DNA from: Plectonema cf. radiosum LEGE 06105
Lineage (GTDB): Bacteria; Cyanobacteriota; Cyanobacteriia; Cyanobacteriales; Nostocaceae
Length of the DNA: 64,000 nucleotides
Assembly (NCBI RefSeq): GCF_015207665.1
Contig: NZ_JADEWL010000005.1
Location: 55,044 to 119,043 of the forward strand
Reading direction: 5' to 3'
The notes beneath the pieces are model-generated. The model ran no database searches. It was not told the DNA's origin and was given only the letters and a program-made list of their open reading frames with translations. Both the position numbers and the translations under genes were made by a program. This document shows, piece by piece, positions 55,094 through 64,000 of this stretch (the stretch's first letter is position 1; every line of letters begins with the position of its first letter).

Positions 55094-55786
55094 TTATGCC
55101 CAACCTTTGAGTAAAAAATTCACCGCTTCTGTTAAATTTTTCACAAAAATGTCTGGATGATAAGCTTCGAGTTGAACGCGATCGCGAATACCGCACTCTA
55201 CAGCTATCGACTTGACACCATGCTTTTTAGCGGCAGCGATATCTGCTTCAGTATCTCCAACCATCCAAGTCTCTTCTGCGTGGGGTAGTTCTTTTAAAGC
55301 CTGTGCCATAAGTAACGGTTTATCATCGATATCGCGGGTTTTTACGTAATCGTTACTAAGGCAGTAACGACGATTTTCAGGAAAAAACTGGTATAAATCA
55401 AATTTTTGTACAGCGTATTCTAATTCTCTGACTCGGCGCATAGTCATTACCGCCAAATCAATTCCAGCTTGTTGAACTCTGAGCAAAGCTTCTACAGCGC
55501 CGGGTGCGAGGATATCATACTCAAAATAAGGCTGCGTATGTACACATTGCTTTCGTAATTGAGCAAAATTTTCTGCTTGTGCTGATTCTAAACCGGATAT
55601 AATACCTATTTGTTTTTCTGGCACACGCGAACGTTTTAACTGCCAAAATTCATCTTTGGAAAGTATACGTATTTGTTGATTTTGACGGTGGTTTTTCTTT
55701 AAACAAAACAGATACACTTGGTAATAACGTTCGGAAACATCGCAAATAGGTCCATCAAAATCTGATATCAATCTGATCATTGTCAA
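55094..55786 (-). CDS. HAD-family hydrolase
   Basis: A 230-aa protein. The first HAD motif is SDFDGPICD, with Pro in place of the usual Thr. AVMTMRR is the motif II region, LLMAQALKEL.. the motif III Lys region and WMVGDTEADIAAAKKHG motif IV. It probably is a phosphatase of the phosphoglycolate-phosphatase-like type. The substrate is unknown. Confidence 0.83.
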   Translation of the reverse strand: MTMIRLISDFDGPICDVSERYYQVYLFCLKKNHRQNQQIRILSKDEFWQLKRSRVPEKQIGIISGLESAQAENFAQLRKQCVHTQPYFEYDILAPGAVEALLRVQQAGIDLAVMTMRRVRELEYAVQKFDLYQFFPENRRYCLSNDYVKTRDIDDKPLLMAQALKELPHAEETWMVGDTEADIAAAKKHGVKSIAVECGIRDRVQLEAYHPDIFVKNLTEAVNFLLKGWA

Positions 55787-56123
55787 TAAATGTAAAGTTT
55801 ATTTACAAAATATCACAATTATTGTCATATTCTGATTGTGAATATTTAATAACTATAAATAATATTTTTGACTATGAATTAAATGAGAAGTCGGGTTTCG
55901 CTTGCGGTTGTCTGATTTGACGAATATTTACAGCATATTTCATCTTTATGAGGCATATTAGGACGGGTAGGGATGACCATCCCACAAGAACTTTATAATA
56001 TAATGCTGTACCTGATTTATCTGCAAAATGCTGTCAGGTAAAAAGCCCGACTTCTTAGTGTTTTTGAACAACTAGAACTCACGTTAAGCTAATAGTAATC
56101 CTACAAAGACTGGGAGTGGTAAT
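55787..56123. repeat. Decayed AAGTCGGGTTT inverted repeat and spacer
   Basis: GAGAAGTCGGGTTT (55885-55898) and AAAGCCCGACTTCTT (56042-56056) are outer arms related to the elements at 2318 and 48438, but about 140 bases apart. The rest holds no gene and contains the Uma2 promoter. Confidence 0.55.
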
Positions 56124-56768
56124 ATGCTCTTAAGCATTAAACGTATTGATGTTCCACCGGGACAACGGGTATTGTTACGTGATGTCACGTGGCAAGAATT
56201 TGAAACAATTCTTGATGAATTAGGAGAACATCGTGCCGCTCGTATTGCTTATGACCAAGGAATGCTAGAAATTATGGCACCATTGCCAGAACATGAAGAC
56301 GATAAAGAAATTATTGGTGACTTAGTAAAAGCGCTTTTAGAAGAACTAAATATTGAATTTAGAAGTCTGGGTTCCACGACTTTTAAAAATCAAATAATGC
56401 TTCAGGGAATTGAGCCAGACCAATGTTTTTATATTGAAAATGAAAATAAAATTCGTGGAAAGAAGCGGCTTGATTTAACACAAGATCCACCACCGGATTT
56501 AGCTTTAGAAATTGATGTTACTTCTCGGACTCATCCAAGTATTTATGCAGCATTAAAAGTTCCTGAATTATGGCGATTTGAGAAAGGTAAATTACAAATA
56601 AATTTATTACAAAATGATTCTTATATAGTGTCAGAGAAAAGCAAAAACTTTCCTAACTTACCTTTAGCTGAAATTCTACCCCAATATCTTGAGCAGAGTA
56701 AAACGGCAGGTAGGAATACTGTAATTAGAGCTTTTAGACGTTGGGTAAGAGAGCAAATACAAAATTAA
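56124..56768 (+). CDS. Uma2-family (DUF820) putative restriction endonuclease
   Basis: A 214-aa protein. YDQGMLEIMAPLPEHEDDKEIIGDLVKALLEEL is the Uma2 opening, then GIEPDQCFYIENE and PPPDLALEIDVTSRTHPSIYAALKVPELWRFEKGKLQI, with the PD-(D/E)xK-like PPDLALEIDVTSRT core. These proteins are abundant in cyanobacteria, and their role is uncertain. It is the intact relative of the remnant at 19471. Confidence 0.85.
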   Translation: MLLSIKRIDVPPGQRVLLRDVTWQEFETILDELGEHRAARIAYDQGMLEIMAPLPEHEDDKEIIGDLVKALLEELNIEFRSLGSTTFKNQIMLQGIEPDQCFYIENENKIRGKKRLDLTQDPPPDLALEIDVTSRTHPSIYAALKVPELWRFEKGKLQINLLQNDSYIVSEKSKNFPNLPLAEILPQYLEQSKTAGRNTVIRAFRRWVREQIQN

Positions 56769-56829
56769 CCTCACCCCCTTCCCCTCTCCTAATATACGGA
56801 GAGGGGTGTCCGGAGGACGGGGTGAGGTT
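56767..56829. repeat. Palindromic repeat after Uma2 gene
   Basis: AACCTCACCCC at the left mirrors GGGGTGAGGTT at the right, with CCTCTCC/GGAGAGG inside. A partial related copy is at 57868-57902 in the next spacer. It is likely to terminate transcription from both sides. Confidence 0.7.
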
Positions 56830-56878
56830 CAATATGTACTTCACTTAACCGAAATTTGCTATATACTCAAAACAAAAA

Positions 56879-57805
56879 TTATCTATCAGCTAATGCTTCC
56901 TCTATTGTGGAAATTTTCACCGCAGTATTAATAATATCCTGTCCGGTACCAAGATTTTTGATTTCGGCATTATTTACGCCAACAATATAGTATTGTGAAC
57001 CAATCGTGGCGATGATCGGACCACCAGAAGAACCCCCGGCAGTATCGCAATCATGTAATAAAAGCCCTTCTTCTTCTGCTACAATGCTGCAACCTTTTTC
57101 AAATCCTGCTACCATTCCTGGATTAAATTTGGGAAAATCACCGGAATATCCCACAAAAAAGAAAGCATTCTGATTACGAACAAGAACATTAGATGGTATA
57201 GATTTCCATCCTAGATAACCATATTTACGACCTAAAGGTTTATCTAATACCAAAATAGCCCAGTCTTTTGCGTTGTCTTGATTTCCATTTTTGAAATCAG
57301 TACCGTAAACAACTTGTTCAACTGAAGCAATATCTCTAGGATTATCAACTCTACCGTTGATAAAATTCGGTAAAAATTTAATTTCTCTACTTAATACACC
57401 AGTTTCTGCATCGATAACGCAATGAGAATTAGTGAGAACGAGATTATCGTAAATTAGAGTTCCCGTGCAATGATAGCTTTTAGCGTCAGTAGTTGTTCCT
57501 TGAACCCTACCAATTGTTGACCAAGGGTATTTATTGCTAGTCATGAGAATGCGATCATCTACACCATCGGGTATTCCTCGACTTGTACTTTCATTTGGTT
57601 TGATTGATTGTTCTACATCATTTGGAATAAAAGGTTTTCCCTTACTTGGTAATTCAAAATTACCTCCCTCCTCGGATTGAATAAATTTGGGATTGGAAAT
57701 TTTGGGATTATTTTGTGCTTGTACCGACGAACTTATGGCGATCGCACAAGTAATTACAGTTGTAATAAATGGAGCAATAGATTTGTTGTTGATAGCGATA
57801 TTCAC
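56879..57805 (-). CDS. Exported trypsin-like serine protease
   Basis: A 308-aa protein. A signal peptide (FITTVITCAIAISSSVQA) suggests export. The catalytic triad is visible: His in LVLTNSHCV, Asp in KDWAILVL and Ser in TAGGSSGGPI. A CTGTLI motif and an early NKYPWSTIGRV are typical of V8/trypsin-like peptidases. It lies 95 bp downstream of the TPR-CHAT gene on the same strand, with an AGGAAGGAGAG ribosome site, so the two may be one transcript. The substrate is unknown. Confidence 0.86.
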   Translation of the reverse strand: MNIAINNKSIAPFITTVITCAIAISSSVQAQNNPKISNPKFIQSEEGGNFELPSKGKPFIPNDVEQSIKPNESTSRGIPDGVDDRILMTSNKYPWSTIGRVQGTTTDAKSYHCTGTLIYDNLVLTNSHCVIDAETGVLSREIKFLPNFINGRVDNPRDIASVEQVVYGTDFKNGNQDNAKDWAILVLDKPLGRKYGYLGWKSIPSNVLVRNQNAFFFVGYSGDFPKFNPGMVAGFEKGCSIVAEEEGLLLHDCDTAGGSSGGPIIATIGSQYYIVGVNNAEIKNLGTGQDIINTAVKISTIEEALADR

Positions 57806-57900
57806 GGTAATCTCTCCTTCCTGTTTGTAAACGTAAAATTAATCTCTTTACATCTCCCGCATTTCCCCCTCTCCTTGACAAGGAGAGGGCTGGGGTGAGG

Positions 57901-60900
57901 TTATTTCCACTCACCTTGCAATGTAAATGCAGCCCAATAATGGGGACTACGCCAATCCGGATTTGACCATAATTTGCGCTGTGCAGCCCGTAACGCTTCG
58001 CTAGGAGTTTTATTCTCCTGCAACATCTGTTTATAAAACTCTTGCATCAATACCGATGTACCCTTATCGTCAACCTGCCATAACGACAAAGCCACTCTCG
58101 CCGCACCTGCATACATCAATCCTCTTGTCAAGCCCACTAGACCTTCACCACTGACATTTTTGCCAAGTCCAGTTTCGCAAGCACTTAAAACAATTAATTC
58201 TGCGGGATAATCTTGTTCAAATAAATCTGCTAAACGTAAATAACCCGGTACTTGTTGACCGTCTTGATTAACTAACGATAAAATAATTCCTGATAATTCC
58301 GGTTGATCGGGATTAACGAACCCGTGGGTTGCAAAGTGTAAAATTTGGTATTGATTAAGATTTTTACTTGTCGCCAAGTTATAGTTAACATCGAAGCTAA
58401 ATGCTTGTAGTGTGTCGGTAGAAGGAACGAGTTTTAATATTTCTTGGGCTTCTATTTCTGTATTTGGTAGTCGATTCCAGCCAGTACGATTAAGGCTTTT
58501 CGCGGAACGCTTGAGAGCGGAACGTTCTAAATCAAGTTCGGGACTGATAGTTTCTTCTTTACCTGTAACTCGTTGGTCATTGGAACTGTATACTGGGTCT
58601 GCGAGGATAGCGATTTTTTTAGGTGCTATTTTACGTTTGGCGATTTTTTCCCGAAGTTCGGGACCGATAGTTTCTTCTTTACCCGTAACTCGTTGGTCAT
58701 TGGAACTGTATACTGGGTCTGCGAGGATAGCGATTTTTTTAGGTGCTATTTTACGTTTGGCGATTTTTTCCCGTTGGATAGCAATAGTTGATGCTGAAGG
58801 TAAATTAACAATTTCGTGGTTGAGCATCAAAGGTTGATAATTAGTATCTGTTTGAGTTGAAGTTGAAGTTGAATTTTTACTATTATTTGGATCTGCTAAT
58901 GCTGCAAAAGGAATCTGTTGCAATACACCATCAGCAACGATGACTAATCTTTTTCCAGTTATCTTATCTTTTACAGGTTTAAGAATTATTTTGCTGAGTT
59001 TTTGTGCATTACTTAGGGCTAAATTCCCTGTTTTCTGATGTCCTAAATTTTTATGGAATTGTTTCGCTATTTTCTCAATTTCTTCACCTTTTGGTAGTTC
59101 GTAAGTGTCGAGAGAATTAGGAGTGACTAACCATAAATAACTGCGTTCTTTACCGAGGGAATATTGCAGTAAAACGGTATCTTTATCTAATTGCTGTTGA
59201 ATTTCAGGCAGTTTTAAAGGTTCTGGGTTAGTAATTTTATCTCGTTCTGGGTTTTGAGCGCGGATTTTTGCTTTAAGCTGTTTTTGTTGGTTGATAATAT
59301 TTTGAATTTCGGTTTCGGTTTGTTGAATACTATCTTTCGGTGGTTGGGATTGATTGATTAATTGAGCCAGGATTTTTTCTTGAGCTTGACGTTTTAGCTG
59401 TAATTCTTTTTCTTCAGCGATGAATTTGGGGTCAACATTTTTGCTGATTTCGGCGTTAGCTTGAGCTAAAAGTTCGATTAAACCACGAGCGCGGGAACGT
59501 TCTGAAATGTGTAGCGCTATAGTATCGTATCCTTGTGATGGGTTTTTCTTGTGTAAATCCATCAAGATGTTAATGTACCCTCTGTAGTAATCTTGGACTG
59601 TGGAGAAATAGGTGGTTTTTAAGTCTTGGTTGGTGTATGTACTGCGTAAATCTTCGATTATTGCGATCGCGCTTTCGATGTGTTTGAGGGATGCTTGTAA
59701 ATTACCTTGTTTGTGTTCTAGGTAAGCAAGATTGTTTAAGGTAATCGCTTCTCCACCCCTGTCTCCCACCGCACGTCTCAATGGTAAAGCTTGGTTGTAG
59801 GATTGCAGTGCCTTCTGCTTTTCTTCTAAATTTGAGTAGACTCCACCAATATTATTGAGAGTAGTGGCTTCCATACCCCTGTTTCCTACAGCACGTAATA
59901 TAGGTAAAGCTCGGTTGTAGAATTGCAGAGCTTTCTGCTTTTCTCCTAAAGCATGGTAGACTTGACCAATATTATTGAGTGTAGTGGCTTCTCCACCCCT
60001 ATCTCCCACTGCACGTCTTAATGGTAAAGCTTGGTTGTAGGATTGCAGAGCTTTCTGCTTTTCTCCTAAATCGTCGTAGACTCCACCAATATTATTGAGT
60101 GTAGTGGCTTCTCCACCCCTGTCTCCCACCGCACGATCTAAAGATAAAGCTTGGTTGTAAAATTGCAGAGCTTTCTGCTTTTCTCCTAAATCCGAGTAGA
60201 CTTTACCAATATTATTGAGAGTAGTGGCTTCTCCATTTCTGTCTCCCACCGCACGATATAAAGGTAAAGCTTGGTTGTAAAATTCCAGGGCTTTCTGCTT
60301 TTCTCCTAAATCCGAGTATACAAGACCAATATTATTAAGAGTAGTGGCTTCTCCACCTTTGTCTCCCACCGCACGTCTCAATGGTAAAGCTTGGTTGTAA
60401 AATTGCAGAGCTTTCTGCTTTTCTCCTAAATCGTCGTAGACTCCACCAATATTATTGAGAGTAGTGGCTTCTCCACCCCTGTCTCCCACCGCACGTCTCA
60501 ATGGTAAAGCTTGGTTGTAAAATTGCAGAGCTTTCTGCTTTTCTCCTAAATCGTCGTAGACTCCACCAATATTATTGAGAGTAGTGGCTTCTCCACCTTT
60601 GTCTGCCACCGCACGTCTCAATGGTAAAGCTTGGTTGTAAAATTGCAGAGCTTTCTGCTTTTCTCCTAAATCACTGTAGACTGAACCAATATTATTGAGT
60701 GTAGTGGCTTCTCCACGTCTGTTTACCACCGCACGATATAAAGGTAAAGCTTGGTTAAAGTATTGCAGAGCTTTCTGCTTTTCTCCTAAATCACTGTAGA
60801 CTGAACCAATATTATTGAGTGTAGTGGCTTCTCCACGTCTGTTTACCACCGCACGATATAAAGGTAAAGCTTGGTTGTAAAATTGCAGAGCTTTCTGCTT

Positions 60901-61482
60901 TTCCCCTAAATCATCGTAGACAAGACCAATATTATTGAGTGTAGTGGCTTCTCCACCCCTGTCTTCCACCGCACGATATAAAGGTAAAGCTTGATTATAA
61001 AATTGCAGAGCTTTCTGCTTTTCTCCTAAACTTGAGTAGACTACACCAATATTACTAAGTGTAGTGGCTTCTCCACGCCTGTTTCCCACCGCACCTAATA
61101 AAGGTAAAGCTTGATTGTAGTATTGCAGAGCCTTCTGCTTTTCTCCTAAATTGTCGTAGACTACACCAATACTTAGAAGAGTAACAGCTTGCCCTGTTTT
61201 ATCCCCCAGTTTTTGCCACAAAACCAGCGCTGCTTCAAGTTTCTTCCTCGCTGCTAGCAGTGATTCCTTACCTCCTTGCTTATTAAATAACTCCAATCCT
61301 TCTTCTGTTAACTTTACTGCTTCAGCGCGAGTTACATCCGGTTGCGTTTCTCCCTGTTGAGCAATGATTTCTAAATTCCTAGAAGCATATACTCTCCCCA
61401 CATCGGAAATCAAAAATACAGTCAAAAATACAGTAAAGGCGCGATGGGTTAAAACTCGGACATCGTGATGTTTTTTGCTCAT
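57901..61482 (-). CDS. Exported TPR-CHAT protease
   Basis: A 1193-aa protein. A signal-like N-terminus (AFTVFLTVFLISDVGRVYA) precedes 12-13 TPR units of exactly 40 residues (GEATTLNNIG..VYxDLGEKQKALQFYNQALPL). A helical linker follows, then a C-terminal CHAT caspase-like domain with His1053 in HFATHGF and Cys1102 in LSACETG. It is a predicted cysteine protease whose TPRs sense a partner. The CHAT part contains a recent 40-residue tandem duplication at about residues 904-983, upstream of the catalytic His. The following gene encodes an exported serine protease. Confidence 0.9.
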   Translation of the reverse strand: MSKKHHDVRVLTHRAFTVFLTVFLISDVGRVYASRNLEIIAQQGETQPDVTRAEAVKLTEEGLELFNKQGGKESLLAARKKLEAALVLWQKLGDKTGQAVTLLSIGVVYDNLGEKQKALQYYNQALPLLGAVGNRRGEATTLSNIGVVYSSLGEKQKALQFYNQALPLYRAVEDRGGEATTLNNIGLVYDDLGEKQKALQFYNQALPLYRAVVNRRGEATTLNNIGSVYSDLGEKQKALQYFNQALPLYRAVVNRRGEATTLNNIGSVYSDLGEKQKALQFYNQALPLRRAVADKGGEATTLNNIGGVYDDLGEKQKALQFYNQALPLRRAVGDRGGEATTLNNIGGVYDDLGEKQKALQFYNQALPLRRAVGDKGGEATTLNNIGLVYSDLGEKQKALEFYNQALPLYRAVGDRNGEATTLNNIGKVYSDLGEKQKALQFYNQALSLDRAVGDRGGEATTLNNIGGVYDDLGEKQKALQSYNQALPLRRAVGDRGGEATTLNNIGQVYHALGEKQKALQFYNRALPILRAVGNRGMEATTLNNIGGVYSNLEEKQKALQSYNQALPLRRAVGDRGGEAITLNNLAYLEHKQGNLQASLKHIESAIAIIEDLRSTYTNQDLKTTYFSTVQDYYRGYINILMDLHKKNPSQGYDTIALHISERSRARGLIELLAQANAEISKNVDPKFIAEEKELQLKRQAQEKILAQLINQSQPPKDSIQQTETEIQNIINQQKQLKAKIRAQNPERDKITNPEPLKLPEIQQQLDKDTVLLQYSLGKERSYLWLVTPNSLDTYELPKGEEIEKIAKQFHKNLGHQKTGNLALSNAQKLSKIILKPVKDKITGKRLVIVADGVLQQIPFAALADPNNSKNSTSTSTQTDTNYQPLMLNHEIVNLPSASTIAIQREKIAKRKIAPKKIAILADPVYSSNDQRVTGKEETIGPELREKIAKRKIAPKKIAILADPVYSSNDQRVTGKEETISPELDLERSALKRSAKSLNRTGWNRLPNTEIEAQEILKLVPSTDTLQAFSFDVNYNLATSKNLNQYQILHFATHGFVNPDQPELSGIILSLVNQDGQQVPGYLRLADLFEQDYPAELIVLSACETGLGKNVSGEGLVGLTRGLMYAGAARVALSLWQVDDKGTSVLMQEFYKQMLQENKTPSEALRAAQRKLWSNPDWRSPHYWAAFTLQGEWK
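58535..58774. repeat. 120-bp tandem duplication inside the CHAT domain
   Basis: Two copies of exactly 120 bp (58535-58654 and 58655-58774) differ by about two substitutions within the aligned core. The frame is kept, so a KRKIAPKKIAILADPVYSS block is duplicated. Confidence 0.9.
59741..61180. repeat. 120-bp TPR-encoding tandem repeats
   Basis: Twelve near-identical 120-bp units, recognisable by repeated CCAATATTATTGAG and GTAGTGGCTTCTCC, encode the 40-residue TPRs. High DNA-level similarity points to ongoing recombination between units and copy-number change. Confidence 0.9.
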
Positions 61483-62009
61483 ATTTTATTAATTACTTTA
61501 AGTGATTTTTCTATAGCTATAAACATCTATATGTAGCGCCTTTCTAATTATGCAATTACTCTTTTATCCGCATAATTACTGAAAATCAAACCGCAGAGAC
61601 GCGGAGGGCGCGGAGGAAGGAGGTAAGGAGAGATAAGGAGTAAGCAGCAGATAACCTGAGAAAACTAATATTCTTGACTTGTCGAAAAGGATATAAGATT
61701 AGCTACAGGGTATAGTAAATTTGATTTACTAGAATGGCAAGTGATTAAAATTACATATTGATTGTATTTTTCGGCAAATCTTATTTTTTGGGTTGTTTTT
61801 TTATACGGTGAAAATTGATTATTAATTTTCTTTTCTCTAAAATCAAAAGGACTGAAAATAAGTTATTTCCTCTTTCTCCATCACCACGCCAACCCTATCC
61901 GCTGCAAAGCATAAATAAAATCTCCTACAGGTGGAGTAAGCTTCACCCATAGGAGAAATTGTACAATTTTATTATGTTTCGACAAATTTATTAAATCCAG
62001 TAATTACAC
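61483..62009. other. Spacer downstream of glmS
   Basis: No gene. It contains a GACGCGGAGGGCGCGGAGG stretch, a common cyanobacterial spacer repeat, the TPR-CHAT promoter, and the glmS terminator at 61921-61956. Confidence 0.5.
61921..61956 (-). terminator. Terminator of glmS
   Basis: TCTCCTA pairs with TAGGAGA and, beyond a 2x2 internal loop, GGTG with CACC. On the minus strand the tail is TTTTATTTAT. It lies about 54 bp after the glmS stop. Confidence 0.72.
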
Positions 62010-63908
62010 TTACTCCACAGTCACAGATTTAGCTAGATTTCTCGGTTGATCGACATCCAAACCGCGACGGGCTGCAATGTGATAAGCCAATAACTGTAAA
62101 GGAATCACTGTCAAAATAGGTGAAAGTAATTCATCTACATTGGAAACGGGAATTAAATCGTTGAATATTTCTGCGACTTCTTCATCGTCAGCAGGTGCAA
62201 TTCCAATCAACCGCGAATCACGGGCTTTAGCTTCCTGAGCGTTGGAAATTACCTTTTCATGGACGTTACCCGGCATCGCGATCGCAACTACTGGAACTTT
62301 TTCATCTAAAAGTGCAATCGGGCCGTGTTTCATTTCCCCTGCGGGATATCCTTCAGCATGAATATAGCTAATTTCCTTTAATTTTAAAGCGCCTTCTAAA
62401 GCGATAGGAAAGTTAATTCCTCTTCCTAAAAAGATAAAATCTCTAGTTTCGGTGAATTCATGAGCTAGCTGTTCGGTTAATTCTTCTTGTCTTTGGAGAT
62501 TTTCTTCAATTTCATTGGGAATCATCCGCAATCCGGCTATTGTTTCGTTGATTCTTTCAATTGAAACAGTTTTACAGCGATAAGCTAAATCTATTGTTAA
62601 AGCATAAAATGCCATCAATTGAGCAACAAAAGTTTTCGTCGCTGCTACCCCAATTTCAATTCCGGCAAAAGTATTAATAATATGCGGTACCATCAGCCCC
62701 AAACTACTTTCCGGACGGTTGGTTATACCTAAAAGTCTGGGTTGATACTTAGATTCTTTAGCTTCGCGGCGTTGTTTTTCCATTGATAGAGCTGCCAGAG
62801 TATCCGCAGTTTCACCGGATTGAGTTACACCAATTATCAGTGTGTTGGGAGTTAAAGGTGTTGGTGAATAGCGGAACTCGGAAGCGTAATGTACCTGAGT
62901 GGGAATTCCCGCAAACTGTTCTAATAAGTATTTTCCGACTAATGCCGCGTGCCAACTAGTACCACAAGCAACTATCTGTATTTGTTCTAAATCAGTATAA
63001 AGTTCATTTGGTAAACCCAGATTTACTGGGGAATTCGTATAATCAATAGTATCGTGATGGCTGAAATAAGCATCCAAACAAGCTCTGACTACACCAGGTT
63101 GCTCATAGATTTCCTTGAGCATAAAATGCTTGAATCCCTGTTTCTCTACCATTACGGGATTCATATTCAGCAATCTGGGTTGTTTCTTTAATCTTTCACC
63201 GGCAAAGTTATAAACCTCCACACCTAAAGGAGTTAAACGAGCCATTTCTCCATTATCTAAATTCAGTACCGCACGGGTATGAGAAACAATCGCTGGGGTA
63301 TCGGAAGCACAGAAAAATTCACCTTGTCCAAAACCAATTACCAAAGGTGCTTGCTGACGTATCAAGATAATTTCATCGGGGAAATCAGCACAAATAACCG
63401 CAACAGCAAACGCACCGCTCAATTGATTTACTGCTTTCCGTACTGCTTCAAAAAACATTAAATCCGGATAAGTTTCTTGTAGCGCAACTTCTTCCTTGAG
63501 AAACTGAGCAATTAAATGAGGAATAACCTCAGTATCCGTATCCGAACGAAATTCATGACCTTGAGCCTTTAACTCTTCGCGCAACTCACGGTAATTTTCC
63601 ACAATCCCATTTTGCACCACCGCCACCCGCATAGCAGTATCCATATGGGGATGAGCGTTGTATTCTTCGGGCTTACCATGGGTAGCCCATCTAGTGTGTC
63701 CGATACCGACACGAGCGGGATTTTCTAAGTGTTCTAACTTAGAACGCAAATTATGTAACTTACCCTTAGCCCTAACGCAACTAATTTCACCTTCCGATAT
63801 CGTAGCGATTCCAGCGGAATCGTAACCCCGATACTCCAACTTTTCCAATCCTGCGAGTAAAACTTCCGTCGCTGTTTGCGTGCCGATATAGCCAACGATT
63901 CCGCACAT
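62010..63908 (-). CDS. glmS: Glutamine-fructose-6-phosphate aminotransferase (isomerizing)
   Basis: A 632-aa protein. The N-terminal MCGIVGYIG exposes the catalytic Cys after Met removal; RWATHG, HNGIVENY and SDTDTEV are glutaminase-domain motifs. Two SIS domains follow (CGTSWHAALVGKY, TQSGETADTLAAL, YPAGEMKHGPIALLD), ending in DQPRNLAKSVTVE. It makes glucosamine-6-phosphate for peptidoglycan and LPS precursors. Length is typical. Confidence 0.97.
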   Translation of the reverse strand: MCGIVGYIGTQTATEVLLAGLEKLEYRGYDSAGIATISEGEISCVRAKGKLHNLRSKLEHLENPARVGIGHTRWATHGKPEEYNAHPHMDTAMRVAVVQNGIVENYRELREELKAQGHEFRSDTDTEVIPHLIAQFLKEEVALQETYPDLMFFEAVRKAVNQLSGAFAVAVICADFPDEIILIRQQAPLVIGFGQGEFFCASDTPAIVSHTRAVLNLDNGEMARLTPLGVEVYNFAGERLKKQPRLLNMNPVMVEKQGFKHFMLKEIYEQPGVVRACLDAYFSHHDTIDYTNSPVNLGLPNELYTDLEQIQIVACGTSWHAALVGKYLLEQFAGIPTQVHYASEFRYSPTPLTPNTLIIGVTQSGETADTLAALSMEKQRREAKESKYQPRLLGITNRPESSLGLMVPHIINTFAGIEIGVAATKTFVAQLMAFYALTIDLAYRCKTVSIERINETIAGLRMIPNEIEENLQRQEELTEQLAHEFTETRDFIFLGRGINFPIALEGALKLKEISYIHAEGYPAGEMKHGPIALLDEKVPVVAIAMPGNVHEKVISNAQEAKARDSRLIGIAPADDEEVAEIFNDLIPVSNVDELLSPILTVIPLQLLAYHIAARRGLDVDQPRNLAKSVTVE

Positions 63909-64000
63909 AATTCACACCACTCCGTTTTCCGTTTGGACTTAACTGGTTATAGTAGTTAACACATCCTTCAGGGTTTAGCCAAGGATAAAAGGAGTAAATT

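Noticed and set aside
59741..61180. Regular 120-bp repeats resembling a repeat-spacer array
   Set aside because: The units are coding TPR repeats in one continuous reading frame, with no unique spacers.

Overview
The window is chromosome from a filamentous, heterocyst-forming-type cyanobacterium (Nostocales; Calothrix/Rivularia/Nostoc-like). The evidence is the gene set: NDH-1 CO2-uptake subunits with a CO2 hydration protein, hemL, a cyanobacterial short-type Mrp cluster, a SpkB-like kinase, an SmtA metallothionein, DUF2811, DUF2993 and CPP1-like proteins. It is supported by many GCGATCGC (HIP1) octamers, low GC, and abundant heptanucleotide tandem repeats and dispersed palindromes. No tRNA or rRNA gene was found.

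Layout. 1-7.8 kb: a lipoxygenase running off the left edge, an MlaE-type permease, small conserved proteins, a hemerythrin protein, then a poorly coding stretch with a membrane/coiled-coil ORF and a transposase remnant. 8.1-10.9 kb: a sulfur-stress locus made of a cysteine-containing ArsR repressor divergent from a persulfide dioxygenase, a rhodanese-DUF2892 protein and a TauE/SafE exporter. 12.1-16.1 kb: a seven-gene Mrp cation/proton antiporter operon in the order C-D-E-F-G-DUF4040-B. 16.5-21.1 kb: a flavin-fold protein, a cyclic-peptide-type ABC exporter, a candidate small RNA, VanZ and CPBP membrane proteins and a broken Uma2 gene.

21.5-27.8 kb is the most interesting accessory region. 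A four-gene operon encodes a 114-aa unknown, a MotA/ExbB-like channel with a long tail, a MotB/OmpA-like partner and an EH-signature protein. These match the ZorA-ZorB-ZorC core of Zorya phage defence, without a recognisable ZorD helicase or ZorE nuclease beside it. Directly downstream lie a 5' fragment of an mtfA-like gene split by a roughly 0.4 kb IS200/IS605-type non-autonomous element, a DUF433/DUF5615 (PIN-like) toxin-antitoxin pair, and then intact mtfA.

28-45 kb is mostly housekeeping: a ureohydrolase, a Nudix protein, the ndhF-ndhD-cup CO2-uptake operon, a giant ELWxxDGT-repeat protein, aroA, a redoxin, thyX and dcd (dTMP supply), a CobO-like protein without a Walker A motif, and recA. 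45-64 kb holds an FHA protein, a kinase with pentapeptide repeats, a candidate sRNA, smtA with an SmtB-type operator, hemL, hisIE, DUF2811, an OmpR-type regulator, a CPP1-like protein, a HAD phosphatase, Uma2, an exported trypsin-like protease paired with an exported TPR-CHAT protease, and glmS.

Functional calls come from reading motifs and from knowledge of families; no database search was run. Start codons were adjusted where a ribosome binding site or gene overlap favoured a different start.
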